Shown here one piece after another: positions 8,841 to 20,763 of a stretch of DNA of 64,000 nucleotides. The DNA lies in assembly GCF_002086515.1 (NCBI RefSeq), contig NZ_MVHH01000017.1, positions 1 through 64,000 of the forward strand, written 5' to 3'. Made by a program: the position numbers and the translations under genes. The notes under the pieces were generated by a model. It was not told the DNA's origin. It ran no database searches and saw only the letters and a list, made by a program, of their open reading frames with translations. The first letter of the stretch is position 1, and every line of letters begins with the position of its first letter. The stretch comes from Mycolicibacter arupensis. GTDB lineage: Bacteria; Actinomycetota; Actinomycetes; Mycobacteriales; Mycobacteriaceae.

Positions 8841-9152
8841 GTGGCCGCCGCCGCGATGGTCGCCACGCTGCTGAGCCTTACCGGCGGTGGATTCCTGCTC
8901 GGCGGCGCGGTCATCGCGCGGCACCGTGCGCAGGCCGTGGCCGACCTGGCCGCACTGGCCGGCGCAAGCGGGGTTCCGGCTGGGCCGGCGAGCGCCTGCG
9001 AGCAAGCCGTCAGGCTGGGCTCGCGGATGCGGGCCGGTGAAATCAACTGCGCTGTAGAGGGACTCGATGTGGTGATCGCTGTGGCGATACCCGTGCCCGG
9101 CTGGCGGTTCGGTCCCGCCCGTGCGGCCGCGCGCGCCGGGCCAGCCGGTTAG
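8841..9152 (+). CDS. Small TadG-like membrane protein (Rv3654c-like)
   Basis: About 103-residue secreted or membrane protein with one hydrophobic helix (VAAAAMVATLLSLTGGGFLL) and the conserved ARHRAQAVADLAALA that follows it in this family. The GTG at 8841 is the first in-frame start, yet the in-frame codons just upstream (GEAGAAT) look like conserved family sequence, so translation may begin earlier on a non-standard codon. Its TAG stop (9150-9152) shares two bases with the TAA of the convergent PAS gene. Confidence 0.75.
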   Translation: MAAAAMVATLLSLTGGGFLLGGAVIARHRAQAVADLAALAGASGVPAGPASACEQAVRLGSRMRAGEINCAVEGLDVVIAVAIPVPGWRFGPARAAARAGPAG

Positions 9153-10180
9153 GGAGATCCGGAGGTACCCAAACCCGCCCCGTTGACTTCGGCCTCGGTG
9201 GGCACGCGGAGCGCGACCAAGGCGGCCATGGTGCCTTCGTCGAGTTCCACCTGGGTGACGGTCACATGGACGGGTGCCCATCCGCCGTCCTGCTGAAGCA
9301 GCCGCAGCACGCCGCTGACCGGTGCCTGCGAGCGAGCCATGTCGTTCTCCATCCGGGCGGCCTGCTCCTGGTCGTCTGGGTGAACTCGTGATGCCGCCGG
9401 ACTGCGCCAGTCGTAGAGCGGGCACGGCTCGTCGAGCCACTTCAGCAGCCGCCGGTTGGACAGATCGCCCATGGCCCGGTACACGCCCGGCTGCGCCAGC
9501 GCGTGCAGGATCTGCTGCGCCAGGAAATCGGGTCGCGCAGGCGCGCCCTCGAACTGGCTGCGCCAGTTCATCCCGCGCGACACCAGATGTTCGCGACCAC
9601 CGGCAACGGACTCACGTGCCGTGCGCACCACGAATCCCACCCGGATGGGCTCGCCACGGAAATCGGTGACATCCCAGCTGCTGCAGAGGGCCTGGCCGGC
9701 TTCGGCCCGGATCGCCAGGGCCAGCACCTTGTTCTCGTTGGGGGTGAATTCGCGGGCGGGTAACTCCTCGATGAACGCCCGGCCGTGGGTGGCCTCCACC
9801 TCAGGGTCCTTGCCGCTGTTGGCCAGCGACTCTGGGGTATCGGTGGCCACCCCCAGGGTCAGGTCCCACTTCAGCGGGCCTGGGATGGGCCGCTCGGGCG
9901 GCTCCATGTCGGCCGGCCCGGTCCAGACGTGCACGCCGTGCACCCGGCCGTCGGACATCACCACCGGCTCGGTGCGAATCACGCGATCGCGGCGCGTTGT
10001 GATGCTGGCCAAGGCCTGCCCGGAGCGAACCGACTCGGCGATCGCCGTCTGGATCGACGGCAGGTGTGGGCTGCGTCGCAGAAACTGCGCGAGCGGCACC
10101 AGATTCTTCACCTGACGGCCCTGCGCGACTACTGCCGGTTCACCACCGAGCGTCTCCACCAGTAACCAGTCGTGCGCCAT
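9149..10180 (-). CDS. PAS/GAF-type sensor protein (Rv3651-like)
   Basis: 343-residue cytosolic protein that begins MAHDWLLVETLG and closely resembles M. tuberculosis Rv3651, whose structure shows tandem PAS/GAF-like domains without an output domain. No kinase, cyclase or DNA-binding segment is present, so it probably senses a ligand and acts through a partner. A -10 (TAATAT) sits only about 9 nt before the ATG, implying a very short 5' UTR. The stop codon overlaps that of the convergent pilin operon. Confidence 0.85.
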   Translation of the reverse strand: MAHDWLLVETLGGEPAVVAQGRQVKNLVPLAQFLRRSPHLPSIQTAIAESVRSGQALASITTRRDRVIRTEPVVMSDGRVHGVHVWTGPADMEPPERPIPGPLKWDLTLGVATDTPESLANSGKDPEVEATHGRAFIEELPAREFTPNENKVLALAIRAEAGQALCSSWDVTDFRGEPIRVGFVVRTARESVAGGREHLVSRGMNWRSQFEGAPARPDFLAQQILHALAQPGVYRAMGDLSNRRLLKWLDEPCPLYDWRSPAASRVHPDDQEQAARMENDMARSQAPVSGVLRLLQQDGGWAPVHVTVTQVELDEGTMAALVALRVPTEAEVNGAGLGTSGSP

Positions 10181-10440
10181 AATTCGTCGATATTACGGGA
10201 AGTGGGCTTCTACCAGCATCAACAGCGAATAATTTCCCGGAATTGGGGCGAATTTCGCGCAATCGGGCGCCTTGTCGAGTTGCGAAGGATCCGGTGTAGC
10301 CGGTAACTTACGGCCGCATCCGGTCCTGTACCGGATTGGGAACGGATCGCATCTCTCGACCGTTCGTCTTACTGTCCCGCGTGATTCTGCGCGCGCCAGA
10401 CGCCCGTCGCTGCGATGCAGCTGGCGGGGTAAGGGCTCGG
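10181..10440. other. Intergenic region with ATCCGGT repeats
   Basis: Between the PAS gene (read leftward) and the helicase terminator there is no credible gene. An inverted repeat ATCCGGT-cctgt-ACCGGAT occupies 10318-10336, and another ATCCGGT half-site lies at 10289-10295, a possible operator for the PAS-protein promoter. Confidence 0.4.
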
Positions 10441-10474
10441 GGGAGTCGGCCGTTCGGGGGGTCGGCCGACTCCC
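10441..10474 (-). terminator. Helicase terminator hairpin
   Basis: Perfect 11-bp inverted repeat GGGAGTCGGCC / GGCCGACTCCC with a 12-nt loop, starting 5 bp after the helicase stop. There is no U-tract. Confidence 0.65.
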
Positions 10475-10478
10475 GCAG

Positions 10479-12839
10479 TCAGTCAGGGTCACCGCGCGAG
10501 CCGTCGAGCTCGTCGAGTACCAGTCGCAGCACCCGCACCGCGCCGTCCTTGTGCAGGGGATCGTTGCCGTTGCCGCATTTGGGTGACTGCACACACGAGG
10601 GACAGCCCTGTGGGCATTCGCAGGATTCGATCGTCTCTGCCGTCGCGGTCAGCCAGGTGGTCGCAGCCCGGAATCCCCGCTCGGCGAAGCCCGCCCCGCC
10701 AGGATGGCCGTCATAGACGAAGACGCTGGGCAGACCGCCGAGGCCTTCGGGACCCACCGCGGTGGACAGGCCGCCGATGTCGCCCCGATCGCAGCTGGCC
10801 ACCAGCGGCAGCAGGCCGATCGCCGCATGCTCGGCGGCATGCAAGGCCCCTGGGATGGCGGGCTCGTCCACCCCGCAGCCGGCCAGGGCCTCAACGGTGA
10901 CGGTGTAGACCACCGCCATGGTGGGCAGCGTTGCCGGGGGCACATCCAAGTCAACGAAGTCCAGGACCTCGCCGGTCGGCAGGCGCCGCAGGTAACCGAC
11001 GATCTGGTGGGTCACGGTCACTGGAACCAGGCCAAGACAGACCGGGCCGAACCGGCGTCGTTCCCCTTCACCGGTCACCTCGATGGCGGTGATCTCCCGT
11101 GCGAACGTGGCGTAACCGGGATCCTCGGCGTGGACGAAGGCGATCTGGCGTTCGGGGTCCAGCGAATCGACCAGATAGCTCTCACCCTGATGCAGATACA
11201 CCGCCCCGGTGTGGACGGTGGCCGCCGCGCGGCCCGCGTCGACGCTGCCCAGCAGTCGCCCGGTGTCGGCTTCGACGATCACGACCTGCCCGCCGGCCGA
11301 GCCGCGGATGTCCACCGTCGCGTGCGGGTCCAGTCCCGGCGCCGGGAAGTACTTCTCGGCGCGGCGCCGCAGCGATCCCTCGGCGACCAGGTCTGCGGCC
11401 ACCTGCTCTGCGCCCAGCTGCGTCACCTCGGCGGTGGTCAGCGGCAGTTCGGCTGCCGCGCAGAGCAGCTGCGGCCCCAACACGTAGGGGTTGACCGGGT
11501 CGATCACCACCTGCTCGATCGGTTTGTCCAGCAGGGCCTCGGGATGATGCACCAGATAGGTGTCCAGCGGGTCGTCACGGGCAACCAGCACGATCAGCGC
11601 GGTCTGCCCGCGCCGGCCCGACCGTCCGGCCTGCTGCCAGAACGAGGTGACGGTGCCGGGAAATCCGGCGATCACGACGGCGTCCAAGCCGGCGATGTCC
11701 ACGCCGAGTTCCAGTGCATTGGTGGTCGCCAACCCGTAGAGCCGGCCGTCGGCCAGCGCGCGCTCCAGGGCGCGTCGGTCCTCGGCCAGGTATCCGGCCC
11801 GGTAGGAGGCCACCTTGTCGACCAGGGCCGGCGCAATCGATTCCAGTCGGGTGCGCGCGGCCAACGCGGTGAGTTCTGCACCGCGCCGGGAGCGCACGAA
11901 GGTCAGGGTGCGCGCCCCCTCGGCGATCAGGTCCGCCATCACCCGGGCCGCTTCGGAACCTGCGGCGCGCCGCACCGGCGCGCCGTGCTCGCCGGTCACG
12001 TCGGTGCGCAGGGCGGGCTCCCATAACGCCACCGTCCGCGCCCCATGCGGCGACCCGTCCTCGGTGACCTCCGCGACGGGCTGTCCGATCAGTGCCGACG
12101 CGCTGGCGCTCGGCGACGCGGTGGTGGCGCTGGCGAAGATCACCGTCGGCGGTGCCGACCCGGGTGCCGCATAACGCTCACAGAGTCGCAGCAGTCGTCG
12201 CAACACCATTGCCACGTGCGAGCCGAAGATTCCCCGGTAGTAGTGACATTCGTCGACGACCACGAAACGCAGCCCGCGCAGAAAGACCGCCCAGCGGGCG
12301 TGATTGCGCAGCAGTGACAGGTGGATCATGTCGGGGTTGGAGAACACCCAGCGTGATCGTTCCCGGGCGAACCGGCGTATCTCGGCGGCACTGTCGCCGT
12401 CGTAGGCGGTGGGCGCCACCGCACCGGCCGCCCCGGCCAGTCGCGGAACCGCGGCGCTCAGGCTGTGCGCCGCACGCAGCTGGTCGTGTCCCAGTGCCTT
12501 GGTCGGTGACAGGTAGAGCACCCGGGCGCGAGGATCGCTCGCCAGGGCCTGCAGCGCCGGAAGCTGGTAGGCGAGCGATTTTCCGGACGCCGTGCCGGTG
12601 CTGATCACCACGTGGCGCCCGGCGTGCGCCAGTTCGGCGGCGGCCAGCTGATGCGACCACGGGGCCTCGATTCCGCGTCCGGTGAAGGCACCGATCACGT
12701 CGTGATCGGCCCAACCGGGCCAACTGCCCACGCGGCCCGCGGACGCCGGCAGATCGGCGACATGCCGCAGGGGATCTTCACCGGCGTCGACCCCGGCGAG
12801 AGCGGCGGCCAGCAATTCGCCGCCGAAATTCGCCGTCAT
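10479..12839 (-). CDS. DEAD/DEAH-box helicase with DUF1998 (MrfA/YprA type)
   Basis: 786-residue superfamily 2 helicase. Walker A is GTASGKS, motif II is DECHYY, motif III lies in FASATTA, and motif VI is QQAGRSGRRGQ. The C-terminal DUF1998 carries four cysteines in CECPQGCPSC and CGNGND that bind a metal in the B. subtilis homologue MrfA, a 3'-5' helicase in mitomycin-lesion repair. The MrfB exonuclease partner is not adjacent. The synteny equivalent is Rv3649. Confidence 0.93.
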   Translation of the reverse strand: MTANFGGELLAAALAGVDAGEDPLRHVADLPASAGRVGSWPGWADHDVIGAFTGRGIEAPWSHQLAAAELAHAGRHVVISTGTASGKSLAYQLPALQALASDPRARVLYLSPTKALGHDQLRAAHSLSAAVPRLAGAAGAVAPTAYDGDSAAEIRRFARERSRWVFSNPDMIHLSLLRNHARWAVFLRGLRFVVVDECHYYRGIFGSHVAMVLRRLLRLCERYAAPGSAPPTVIFASATTASPSASASALIGQPVAEVTEDGSPHGARTVALWEPALRTDVTGEHGAPVRRAAGSEAARVMADLIAEGARTLTFVRSRRGAELTALAARTRLESIAPALVDKVASYRAGYLAEDRRALERALADGRLYGLATTNALELGVDIAGLDAVVIAGFPGTVTSFWQQAGRSGRRGQTALIVLVARDDPLDTYLVHHPEALLDKPIEQVVIDPVNPYVLGPQLLCAAAELPLTTAEVTQLGAEQVAADLVAEGSLRRRAEKYFPAPGLDPHATVDIRGSAGGQVVIVEADTGRLLGSVDAGRAAATVHTGAVYLHQGESYLVDSLDPERQIAFVHAEDPGYATFAREITAIEVTGEGERRRFGPVCLGLVPVTVTHQIVGYLRRLPTGEVLDFVDLDVPPATLPTMAVVYTVTVEALAGCGVDEPAIPGALHAAEHAAIGLLPLVASCDRGDIGGLSTAVGPEGLGGLPSVFVYDGHPGGAGFAERGFRAATTWLTATAETIESCECPQGCPSCVQSPKCGNGNDPLHKDGAVRVLRLVLDELDGSRGDPD

Positions 12840-12866
12840 TCGTCCGTCCTCAATTACCCGGTTTAT

Positions 12867-12916
12867 CCGGCGGTCCCAGCTTCGCTCTCTTACGTCGCGT
12901 CTCGCTGAACCGCCGG
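12867..12916. repeat. Dispersed palindromic repeat, copy A
   Basis: A 50-bp element bounded by CCGGCGGT and ACCGCCGG, enclosing CCAGCTTCGCTCTC and GTCTCGCTGA. A very similar 51-bp copy lies about 35 kb away at 47716-47766. It sits upstream of the helicase start, between the helicase and cspA. Confidence 0.7.
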
Positions 12917-13206
12917 CCGTGAAAGCCCGCCGCCGTATTGTTCACCCTTCGGCCGAGATTTCGACACCGCAGTCTGTCCTCAGCGCCATGAACATGGTTG
13001 ACTGATGGCGGTCGTAGCTTCTGTGTTCGTGTTAAGCCTTCGCAGGATCTGTGGTTGCGGCCGCAGTTCCCGCGGGGATTGGTTGGGTGGCAACACCGGC
13101 CGACCGCCAGGGTACGGCGGTCGGAACAGGCCCGGGGCAGCGAAATGCGGTGCTCCGAACAACGGTGCCCCGGCACCGAGCAAGAAGAGTAAGGAAAGAT
13201 CGACAA
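12917..13206 (+). promoter_or_regulatory. cspA upstream region and probable long 5' UTR
   Basis: About 290 bp without a convincing gene. It should hold the divergent helicase and cspA promoters. A purine-rich ribosome-binding stretch (GTAAGGAAAG) ends a few bases before the cspA ATG. Long leaders are typical of cold-shock genes, but no transcription start can be fixed by eye. Confidence 0.4.
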
Positions 13207-13410
13207 ATGCCACAGGGAACTGTGAAGTGGTTCAACGCGGAAAAGGGCTTCGGCTTCATCGCACCAGAGGACGGCTCGGCTGACGTGTTTGTCCACTACA
13301 CGGAGATCCAGGGAAGCGGCTTTCGCACCCTTGAGGAGAACCAGCGGGTGGAGTTCGAGGTTGGGCAGAGCCCCAAGGGCCCCCAGGCCACGGGCGTCCG
13401 CGCCGTCTGA
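13207..13410 (+). CDS. cspA: Cold-shock protein A
   Basis: 67-residue OB-fold RNA/ssDNA chaperone. Both RNP motifs are present: KGFGFI (RNP1) and VFVHY (RNP2), after the conserved GTVKWFN opening. The standard size and start place it with M. tuberculosis CspA (Rv3648c). Confidence 0.97.
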   Translation: MPQGTVKWFNAEKGFGFIAPEDGSADVFVHYTEIQGSGFRTLEENQRVEFEVGQSPKGPQATGVRAV

Positions 13411-13429
13411 GCCACGGAATTTGACGTCA

Positions 13430-13469
13430 CCCCCCGGGCAGCTCCCGCCAATGGAGCTCAACCGGGGGG
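13430..13469 (+). terminator. cspA intrinsic terminator
   Basis: CCCCCCGG (13430-13437) pairs with CCGGGGGG (13462-13469) and is followed by TTTCGTTT, starting 20 bp after the cspA stop. Confidence 0.75.
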
Positions 13470-13535
13470 TTTCGTTTCGGGTGGGTAAGCGCGCCCCGGA
13501 CGCCGCCGGATGGTGGACCGCTTACTGTCGGTGAC

Positions 13536-14147
13536 GTGAGCCAGCTTTCCTTCTTTTCGGCCGAGTCGGTGCCGCCCAGCGTTGCCGATCTCGCTGGGCT
13601 GCTGGCTGGCCCGGGACAGATCGTCCTGGTGGGTGACGGGGCCCGCCTGTCAGTGGTCGTCGACTCCCGGTGGCGCGCCGTGGCGCTGGCTGAGCTGATC
13701 GGCGAGGCCGGTCTGGCGCCGGAAGTGACCCGCACCGAGGAGGACACCCCGCTGGTGCGGACTGCGGTCGACGCACGCCTGCGTCCCCTGGCCCAGGCGT
13801 GGACGCGCGGCGCGGTCAAGACCGTGCCGCCGCAGTGGCTGCCCGGTCCGCGTGAGCTGCGTGCTTGGACGCTGGCGGCCGGAACGGCCGAGGACGACCG
13901 GTATCTGCTCGGGCTCGACCCGCACGCGCCGGACACGTTCGAGCCGCTGGCCTCGGCCATGATGCGGGCCGGTATCGCGCCCACCCTGATCGGCACCCGG
14001 GGGAGCCACCCGGCGCTGCGGATCACCGGCCGGCGCAGGCTGTCGCGGCTGGTGGAAAACGTCGGGGAATCACCTGCTGACCCCGACGCGTCGAGTCAAT
14101 GGCCGCGTGTCGGAGCCTCGATCCCGGGGCATAGGGACGGGCTTTGA
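13536..14147 (+). CDS. Conserved actinobacterial protein (Rv3647c-like)
   Basis: 203-residue cytosolic protein of unknown function, conserved between cspA and topA in mycobacteria. Starts at GTG. It has no membrane segment or recognised catalytic motif; visible conserved stretches are WLPGPRELRAW and YLLGLDP. Its fixed position beside topA hints at a role in nucleic-acid metabolism, but that is only context. Confidence 0.8.
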   Translation: MSQLSFFSAESVPPSVADLAGLLAGPGQIVLVGDGARLSVVVDSRWRAVALAELIGEAGLAPEVTRTEEDTPLVRTAVDARLRPLAQAWTRGAVKTVPPQWLPGPRELRAWTLAAGTAEDDRYLLGLDPHAPDTFEPLASAMMRAGIAPTLIGTRGSHPALRITGRRRLSRLVENVGESPADPDASSQWPRVGASIPGHRDGL

Positions 14148-14263
14148 CAGAATGCACTGCTGAACGCCGGTTTGCATCGGCGCGGTCGTGAGTGCGAGAT
14201 TGTCAGTTGTCCACCGGCAACGTGACCTGGCGGTGCGGACGGAAGTGGAGTGGTAAGCGCAAC

Positions 14264-17065
<2,802 letters not shown>

Positions 17066-17066
17066 G

Positions 17067-18716
17067 TCAGTCCGTAGCAGCCGAGGCCGCAGCGGACTCG
17101 GTGTCCTCGGCGCTCTCGGGGGCCAGCACCTCGTCCAGAGCGGCGAGGTGCAACGGTCGCGCAAGCTGAGTGAAAGCAGCGCGACCGCGCAGTTCGACGA
17201 TCTCGCCGACCTCCCAGCACAGTGCTTCGGCGTCCACCGCACCACTGACCGCGACCGCCGAGGCCAGTACGTGGCCAGCCTCCAGCTTGGCCAGCTCGGT
17301 CAGCCTGGCAGCCTCATTGACCGGGTCGCCGATCACCGTGTACTCGAAGCGGGCTCGCGCGCCGATGTGGCCGGCGATGGCGCGCCCGGCCGACACCCCG
17401 ATACCGAACTCCTCCGATCCGAGCACCGGAAGCAGGCCGTCATGCAGTTCACGGGCGGCCGCCAGTGCGGCGCTGGAGGCGTCCGGGTGCTCGATGGGCG
17501 CCCCGAAGATGGCCAGCGCCGCGTCACCCTGGAATTTGTTGACGAAACCGCCGTGCCGGCCGACGGCCTCGACCACCACCCGGAAGAACTCGTTGAGCAG
17601 GTTGACGACCTCGCTGGGCGGTCGCGTCGCGGCCAGCTGGGTGGAGCCCACCAGATCGATGAACAGCACCGCCACGTCGCGCTCCTGGCCGCCCAGCTCG
17701 GTGCCGCGTTCCAGGGCACGCCGGGCCACGTCCTCGCCGACGTAGCGCCCGAACAGGTCGCGCAGCCGCTGCCGCTCGGCCAGGTCGCGGACCATGTCGT
17801 TGAACCCGGCCTGCAGCAGGCCCAGTTCGCTGGCGTCGTAGATCTGCATGTGCGCGTTGTAGTTGCCGCGTTGCACCTCGCCCAGCGCCCACCGCAACTG
17901 GCGCAGCGGGTCGGCGATCGACATGGACACCAGCACCGTGCCGGCCAGACCGATCACCAGGGCGGCCAGCGCCATCAGCAGGATCGGGGTGAACAGCTTG
18001 TCCGGTGAGGCGTTGAGCAACGACGCCTTGCCGGCCAGGACCGACAGCACGATCGCCAGTACCGGCACGCCGGTGGACAGCAGCCAGGTCAGCAGCTGGC
18101 GCAGGATGACGCCGGGTGCGCGCAGTTTCTCCGGGGTGCCGTCGCGCAGGGCGGCGACGGCCACCGGCCGCAACACCCGCTCGGACTGCAGGTAGCCGAT
18201 GATCGCGGTGGCGGCCGCACCGAGGGCGGTCGCGGTGACCACCACCGGAACGACATCGTGGACCACCTGCCAGCTGATCGCGACGAATACCACCCCGCCC
18301 ACGGCCCAGTAACAGATGCTGATCAGCGAGCGGTAGAACGGCATCCGGAGCGCCCGCGACCGCGCCAGTTCAGTGTCGGCGGGGTCGGAGTCGCCGTTGG
18401 TCTCCAGGTCGGCCAGCAGCGCCTCACGGCGTTGCCAGCGGAACACCGGCATCAGGAGTGCGGTGCTGATCGAAAAGCCGAAGGCGAACAGGCAAAAGAG
18501 CACCACGCCGAAGAGCGCCAGGTTGAGGCGAGGCAGGTCCTGCAGGTTGATGCGATCTTCGTCGGGCAGGCCGAACCGCAGGAAGCCGAACACGAACAAG
18601 GAGCCGATGATGTCGGCTTGCAGCATGCTCAGCGTGAAGACCGGCCAGGGTGTGCGCACGACCCAGCGGACGAATCGGTTGATCCGCCCGACCAGGGTCG
18701 TGGTGCTCACCAGCAC
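17067..18716 (-). CDS. Membrane class III adenylate cyclase (Rv3645-like)
   Basis: 549 residues, the same length as M. tuberculosis Rv3645. Six hydrophobic helices fill roughly residues 20-270, then a HAMP linker (SIADPLRQLRWALGEV) and a class III cyclase domain. Metal-binding Asp residues sit in VLFIDLVGST and GDAALAIF, and the adenine-selecting Lys in VNKFQGD. Rv3645 is the main cAMP source of M. tuberculosis and influences fatty-acid tolerance and intrinsic drug resistance. Starts at GTG. Convergent with topA: only one base separates the two stop codons. Confidence 0.95.
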   Translation of the reverse strand: MLVSTTTLVGRINRFVRWVVRTPWPVFTLSMLQADIIGSLFVFGFLRFGLPDEDRINLQDLPRLNLALFGVVLFCLFAFGFSISTALLMPVFRWQRREALLADLETNGDSDPADTELARSRALRMPFYRSLISICYWAVGGVVFVAISWQVVHDVVPVVVTATALGAAATAIIGYLQSERVLRPVAVAALRDGTPEKLRAPGVILRQLLTWLLSTGVPVLAIVLSVLAGKASLLNASPDKLFTPILLMALAALVIGLAGTVLVSMSIADPLRQLRWALGEVQRGNYNAHMQIYDASELGLLQAGFNDMVRDLAERQRLRDLFGRYVGEDVARRALERGTELGGQERDVAVLFIDLVGSTQLAATRPPSEVVNLLNEFFRVVVEAVGRHGGFVNKFQGDAALAIFGAPIEHPDASSAALAAARELHDGLLPVLGSEEFGIGVSAGRAIAGHIGARARFEYTVIGDPVNEAARLTELAKLEAGHVLASAVAVSGAVDAEALCWEVGEIVELRGRAAFTQLARPLHLAALDEVLAPESAEDTESAAASAATD

Positions 18717-18779
18717 ACCGTATCCGGCGAGGCGACAAAGCCCGAGTCCAAATGTCCGGTCAAGCCACTACTGTGACCG

Positions 18780-20009
18780 ATGATGTCCGGGGTTTTCGCG
18801 CGATTGGTGGGCCAGCAGACGGTGGAAGCCGAGCTGCTGGCTGCGGCGCGGGCCGCGCGGCATGATTCGGCTCACAGTGGGATGACGGCCGGCGGTATGT
18901 CACATGCCTGGCTGATCACCGGCCCGCCCGGATCGGGGCGCTCGATCGCGGCGGTGTGTTTCGCCGCGGCGTTGCAGTGCATCGCCGACGATTCCGACGG
19001 CGGACCCGGCTGTGGCCGCTGCCGGGCCTGCACCACGACCATGGCCGGCACCCACGCCGACGTGCGCCGCGTGGTGCCGGAGGGGCTGTCCATCGGGGTC
19101 GACGAGATGCGGGCCATCGTGCAGACCGCGTCGCGCCGCCCCGGCACGGGCCGCTGGCAGATCGTCGTGGTCGAGGACGCTGACCGCCTTACCGAGGGCG
19201 CCGCCAATGCGCTGCTGAAGGTCGTCGAGGAACCGCCGCCCTCGACGGTGTTCCTGTTGTGCGCCCCGTCGGTCGATCCCGAGGACATCGCGATCACGTT
19301 GCGGTCCCGGTGCCGCCATGTGGCTCTGGTGACGCCTCCTCCCGAAGCGATCGCTCAGGTGCTGATCGAGGCCGACGGGCTCGATCGTGAGACGGCGGAC
19401 TGGGCTGCCGCGGTCAGCGGCGGCCACGTGGGACGGGCCCGGAGATTGGCCACCGACCCGGAGGCCCGCCAGCGACGCCAGCGGGCGTTGTCGCTGGCGC
19501 GTGAGGCCGCCACTCCCTCGCGCGCGTTCACCGCGGTCGACGAGTTGGTGGCCGCCGCGGAGTCCGAAGCCCGGGACCTGACCCTGGAGCGCGCGGAGAT
19601 CGAGACCGAGGAGCTGCGCACCGCGCTGGGCGCCGGCGGAACCGGAAAGGGCACCGCCGGGACTCTGCGAGGCACTGCCGGGGTGATCAAGGACTTGGAG
19701 CGCCGGCAGAAGTCCCGCCAGACCCGGGCCTCGCGTGATGCCTTGGACCGGGCCCTGATCGACCTGGCCACCTACTTTCGTGATGCCCTGGTGGCCGCTG
19801 CCGCCCCCGCCGGCGTCGCCCGCCCCAATCATCCGGACATGACCGATGCGGTGGCGGCGATGGCTTCCCACGCGTCGCCGGATCGGCTGCTGCGCTGCAT
19901 CGAGGCGGTGCTCGAGTGCCGCGACGCGCTGGCCGCCAACGTCAAGCCCCGCTTCGCTGTCGGAGCCATGGTGGCCACCGTTGGACAGGCCCTGCGCGAC
20001 GGCCTGTAG
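18780..20009 (+). CDS. holB: DNA polymerase III subunit delta-prime
   Basis: 409-residue clamp-loader AAA+ subunit. The P-loop is altered (TGPPGSGRSI), and the zinc-module cysteines are visible in CGRCRACT, with SRC-type motif LRSRCRHV. Both features fit a delta-prime that does not itself hydrolyse ATP. Start ATG 18780 or the adjacent 18783. It is divergent from the cyclase and followed within 30 bp by tRNA-Thr. Confidence 0.93.
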   Translation: MMSGVFARLVGQQTVEAELLAAARAARHDSAHSGMTAGGMSHAWLITGPPGSGRSIAAVCFAAALQCIADDSDGGPGCGRCRACTTTMAGTHADVRRVVPEGLSIGVDEMRAIVQTASRRPGTGRWQIVVVEDADRLTEGAANALLKVVEEPPPSTVFLLCAPSVDPEDIAITLRSRCRHVALVTPPPEAIAQVLIEADGLDRETADWAAAVSGGHVGRARRLATDPEARQRRQRALSLAREAATPSRAFTAVDELVAAAESEARDLTLERAEIETEELRTALGAGGTGKGTAGTLRGTAGVIKDLERRQKSRQTRASRDALDRALIDLATYFRDALVAAAAPAGVARPNHPDMTDAVAAMASHASPDRLLRCIEAVLECRDALAANVKPRFAVGAMVATVGQALRDGL

Positions 20010-20038
20010 ACTGGCCCGGCCCGGTTCAGGCCGGGCGC

Positions 20039-20114
20039 GCCACCTTAGCTCAGTCGGTAGAGCAATTCACTCGTAATGAATAGGTCAGGAGTTCGATTCT
20101 CCTAGGTGGCTCCA
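20039..20114 (+). tRNA. thrT: tRNA-Thr (CGT)
   Basis: 76-nt cloverleaf with encoded CCA. The acceptor arm GCCACCT pairs with AGGTGGC, the D-loop carries AGTCGGTA, the anticodon stem ATTCA/TGAAT surrounds CTCGTAA (anticodon CGT), and the T-loop is GTTCGATTC. It marks the edge of the conserved block; the next 16 kb differ from M. tuberculosis order. Confidence 0.98.
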
Positions 20115-20127
20115 TCGCGGTATGGGC

Positions 20128-20763
20128 TCAGGCCAACCGCTTGCGCAACAGGTCCACGCCGTCCCCGCTGAGATGCCGCAGCGCCCACGGGCGGCCCGCC
20201 AACACCGAGGCCAGGTGAGCCGCGTCTCCGCGAACGCCGGGCCCGGCTCCGTGCGTCCAGCCGATGTCGTCGGCGCGCAACGCCAGGCCGCGGGCCCAAG
20301 TCCTCGAGGGGATGAACGGATTCGGCAGCTGCACCTGGGTGGTCAGTACGGCGACCAACTGGGCCGGCCCGGCGGCGGATTCCAGCCCAGCAGCAAAGCG
20401 GATGTCCAGCTCGTGGATCACGTGATCGCCCAGGAGCAGCCGTCGTGGGAAGACCCTGCCCACGCCGCGGGGGTTCGACATCGCGCTGGCGAGCTGGGCC
20501 AGCAGCTCGCTCGGGGTGCGCTGCCGTGCAAGCCTTTGCGCGAGAGCGGCGTTGGCGCGGTCGAACGACCCGCCGTGGCGCGCCCATGCGAGCCCCATCT
20601 CCGCCGGCGAGGCCTGATATCCCAGTGCCAGGTGAGCAAGTACGTCGTGGTTGGTCCATTGAGCGCACAGGCTGGGCTTCGCCCACAGTTCCTGCGGCCA
20701 GTGACTGGCTGCGGCGATGAAACGGATATCGTTGTCGTACAGTAGTTTACGCGATGGCAGCAT
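20128..20763 (-). CDS. Mycothiol-dependent maleylpyruvate isomerase family protein
   Basis: 211-residue DinB/MDMPI four-helix protein. WTNHDVLAHLALG gives the typical first metal-ligand region and GDHVIHELDIR the second histidine cluster, as in mycothiol-dependent enzymes of this superfamily. The substrate cannot be read from sequence. It overlaps the end of the upstream hydrolase gene by 17 bp, so the two are probably co-expressed under the TetR-controlled promoter. Confidence 0.82.
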   Translation of the reverse strand: MLPSRKLLYDNDIRFIAAASHWPQELWAKPSLCAQWTNHDVLAHLALGYQASPAEMGLAWARHGGSFDRANAALAQRLARQRTPSELLAQLASAMSNPRGVGRVFPRRLLLGDHVIHELDIRFAAGLESAAGPAQLVAVLTTQVQLPNPFIPSRTWARGLALRADDIGWTHGAGPGVRGDAAHLASVLAGRPWALRHLSGDGVDLLRKRLA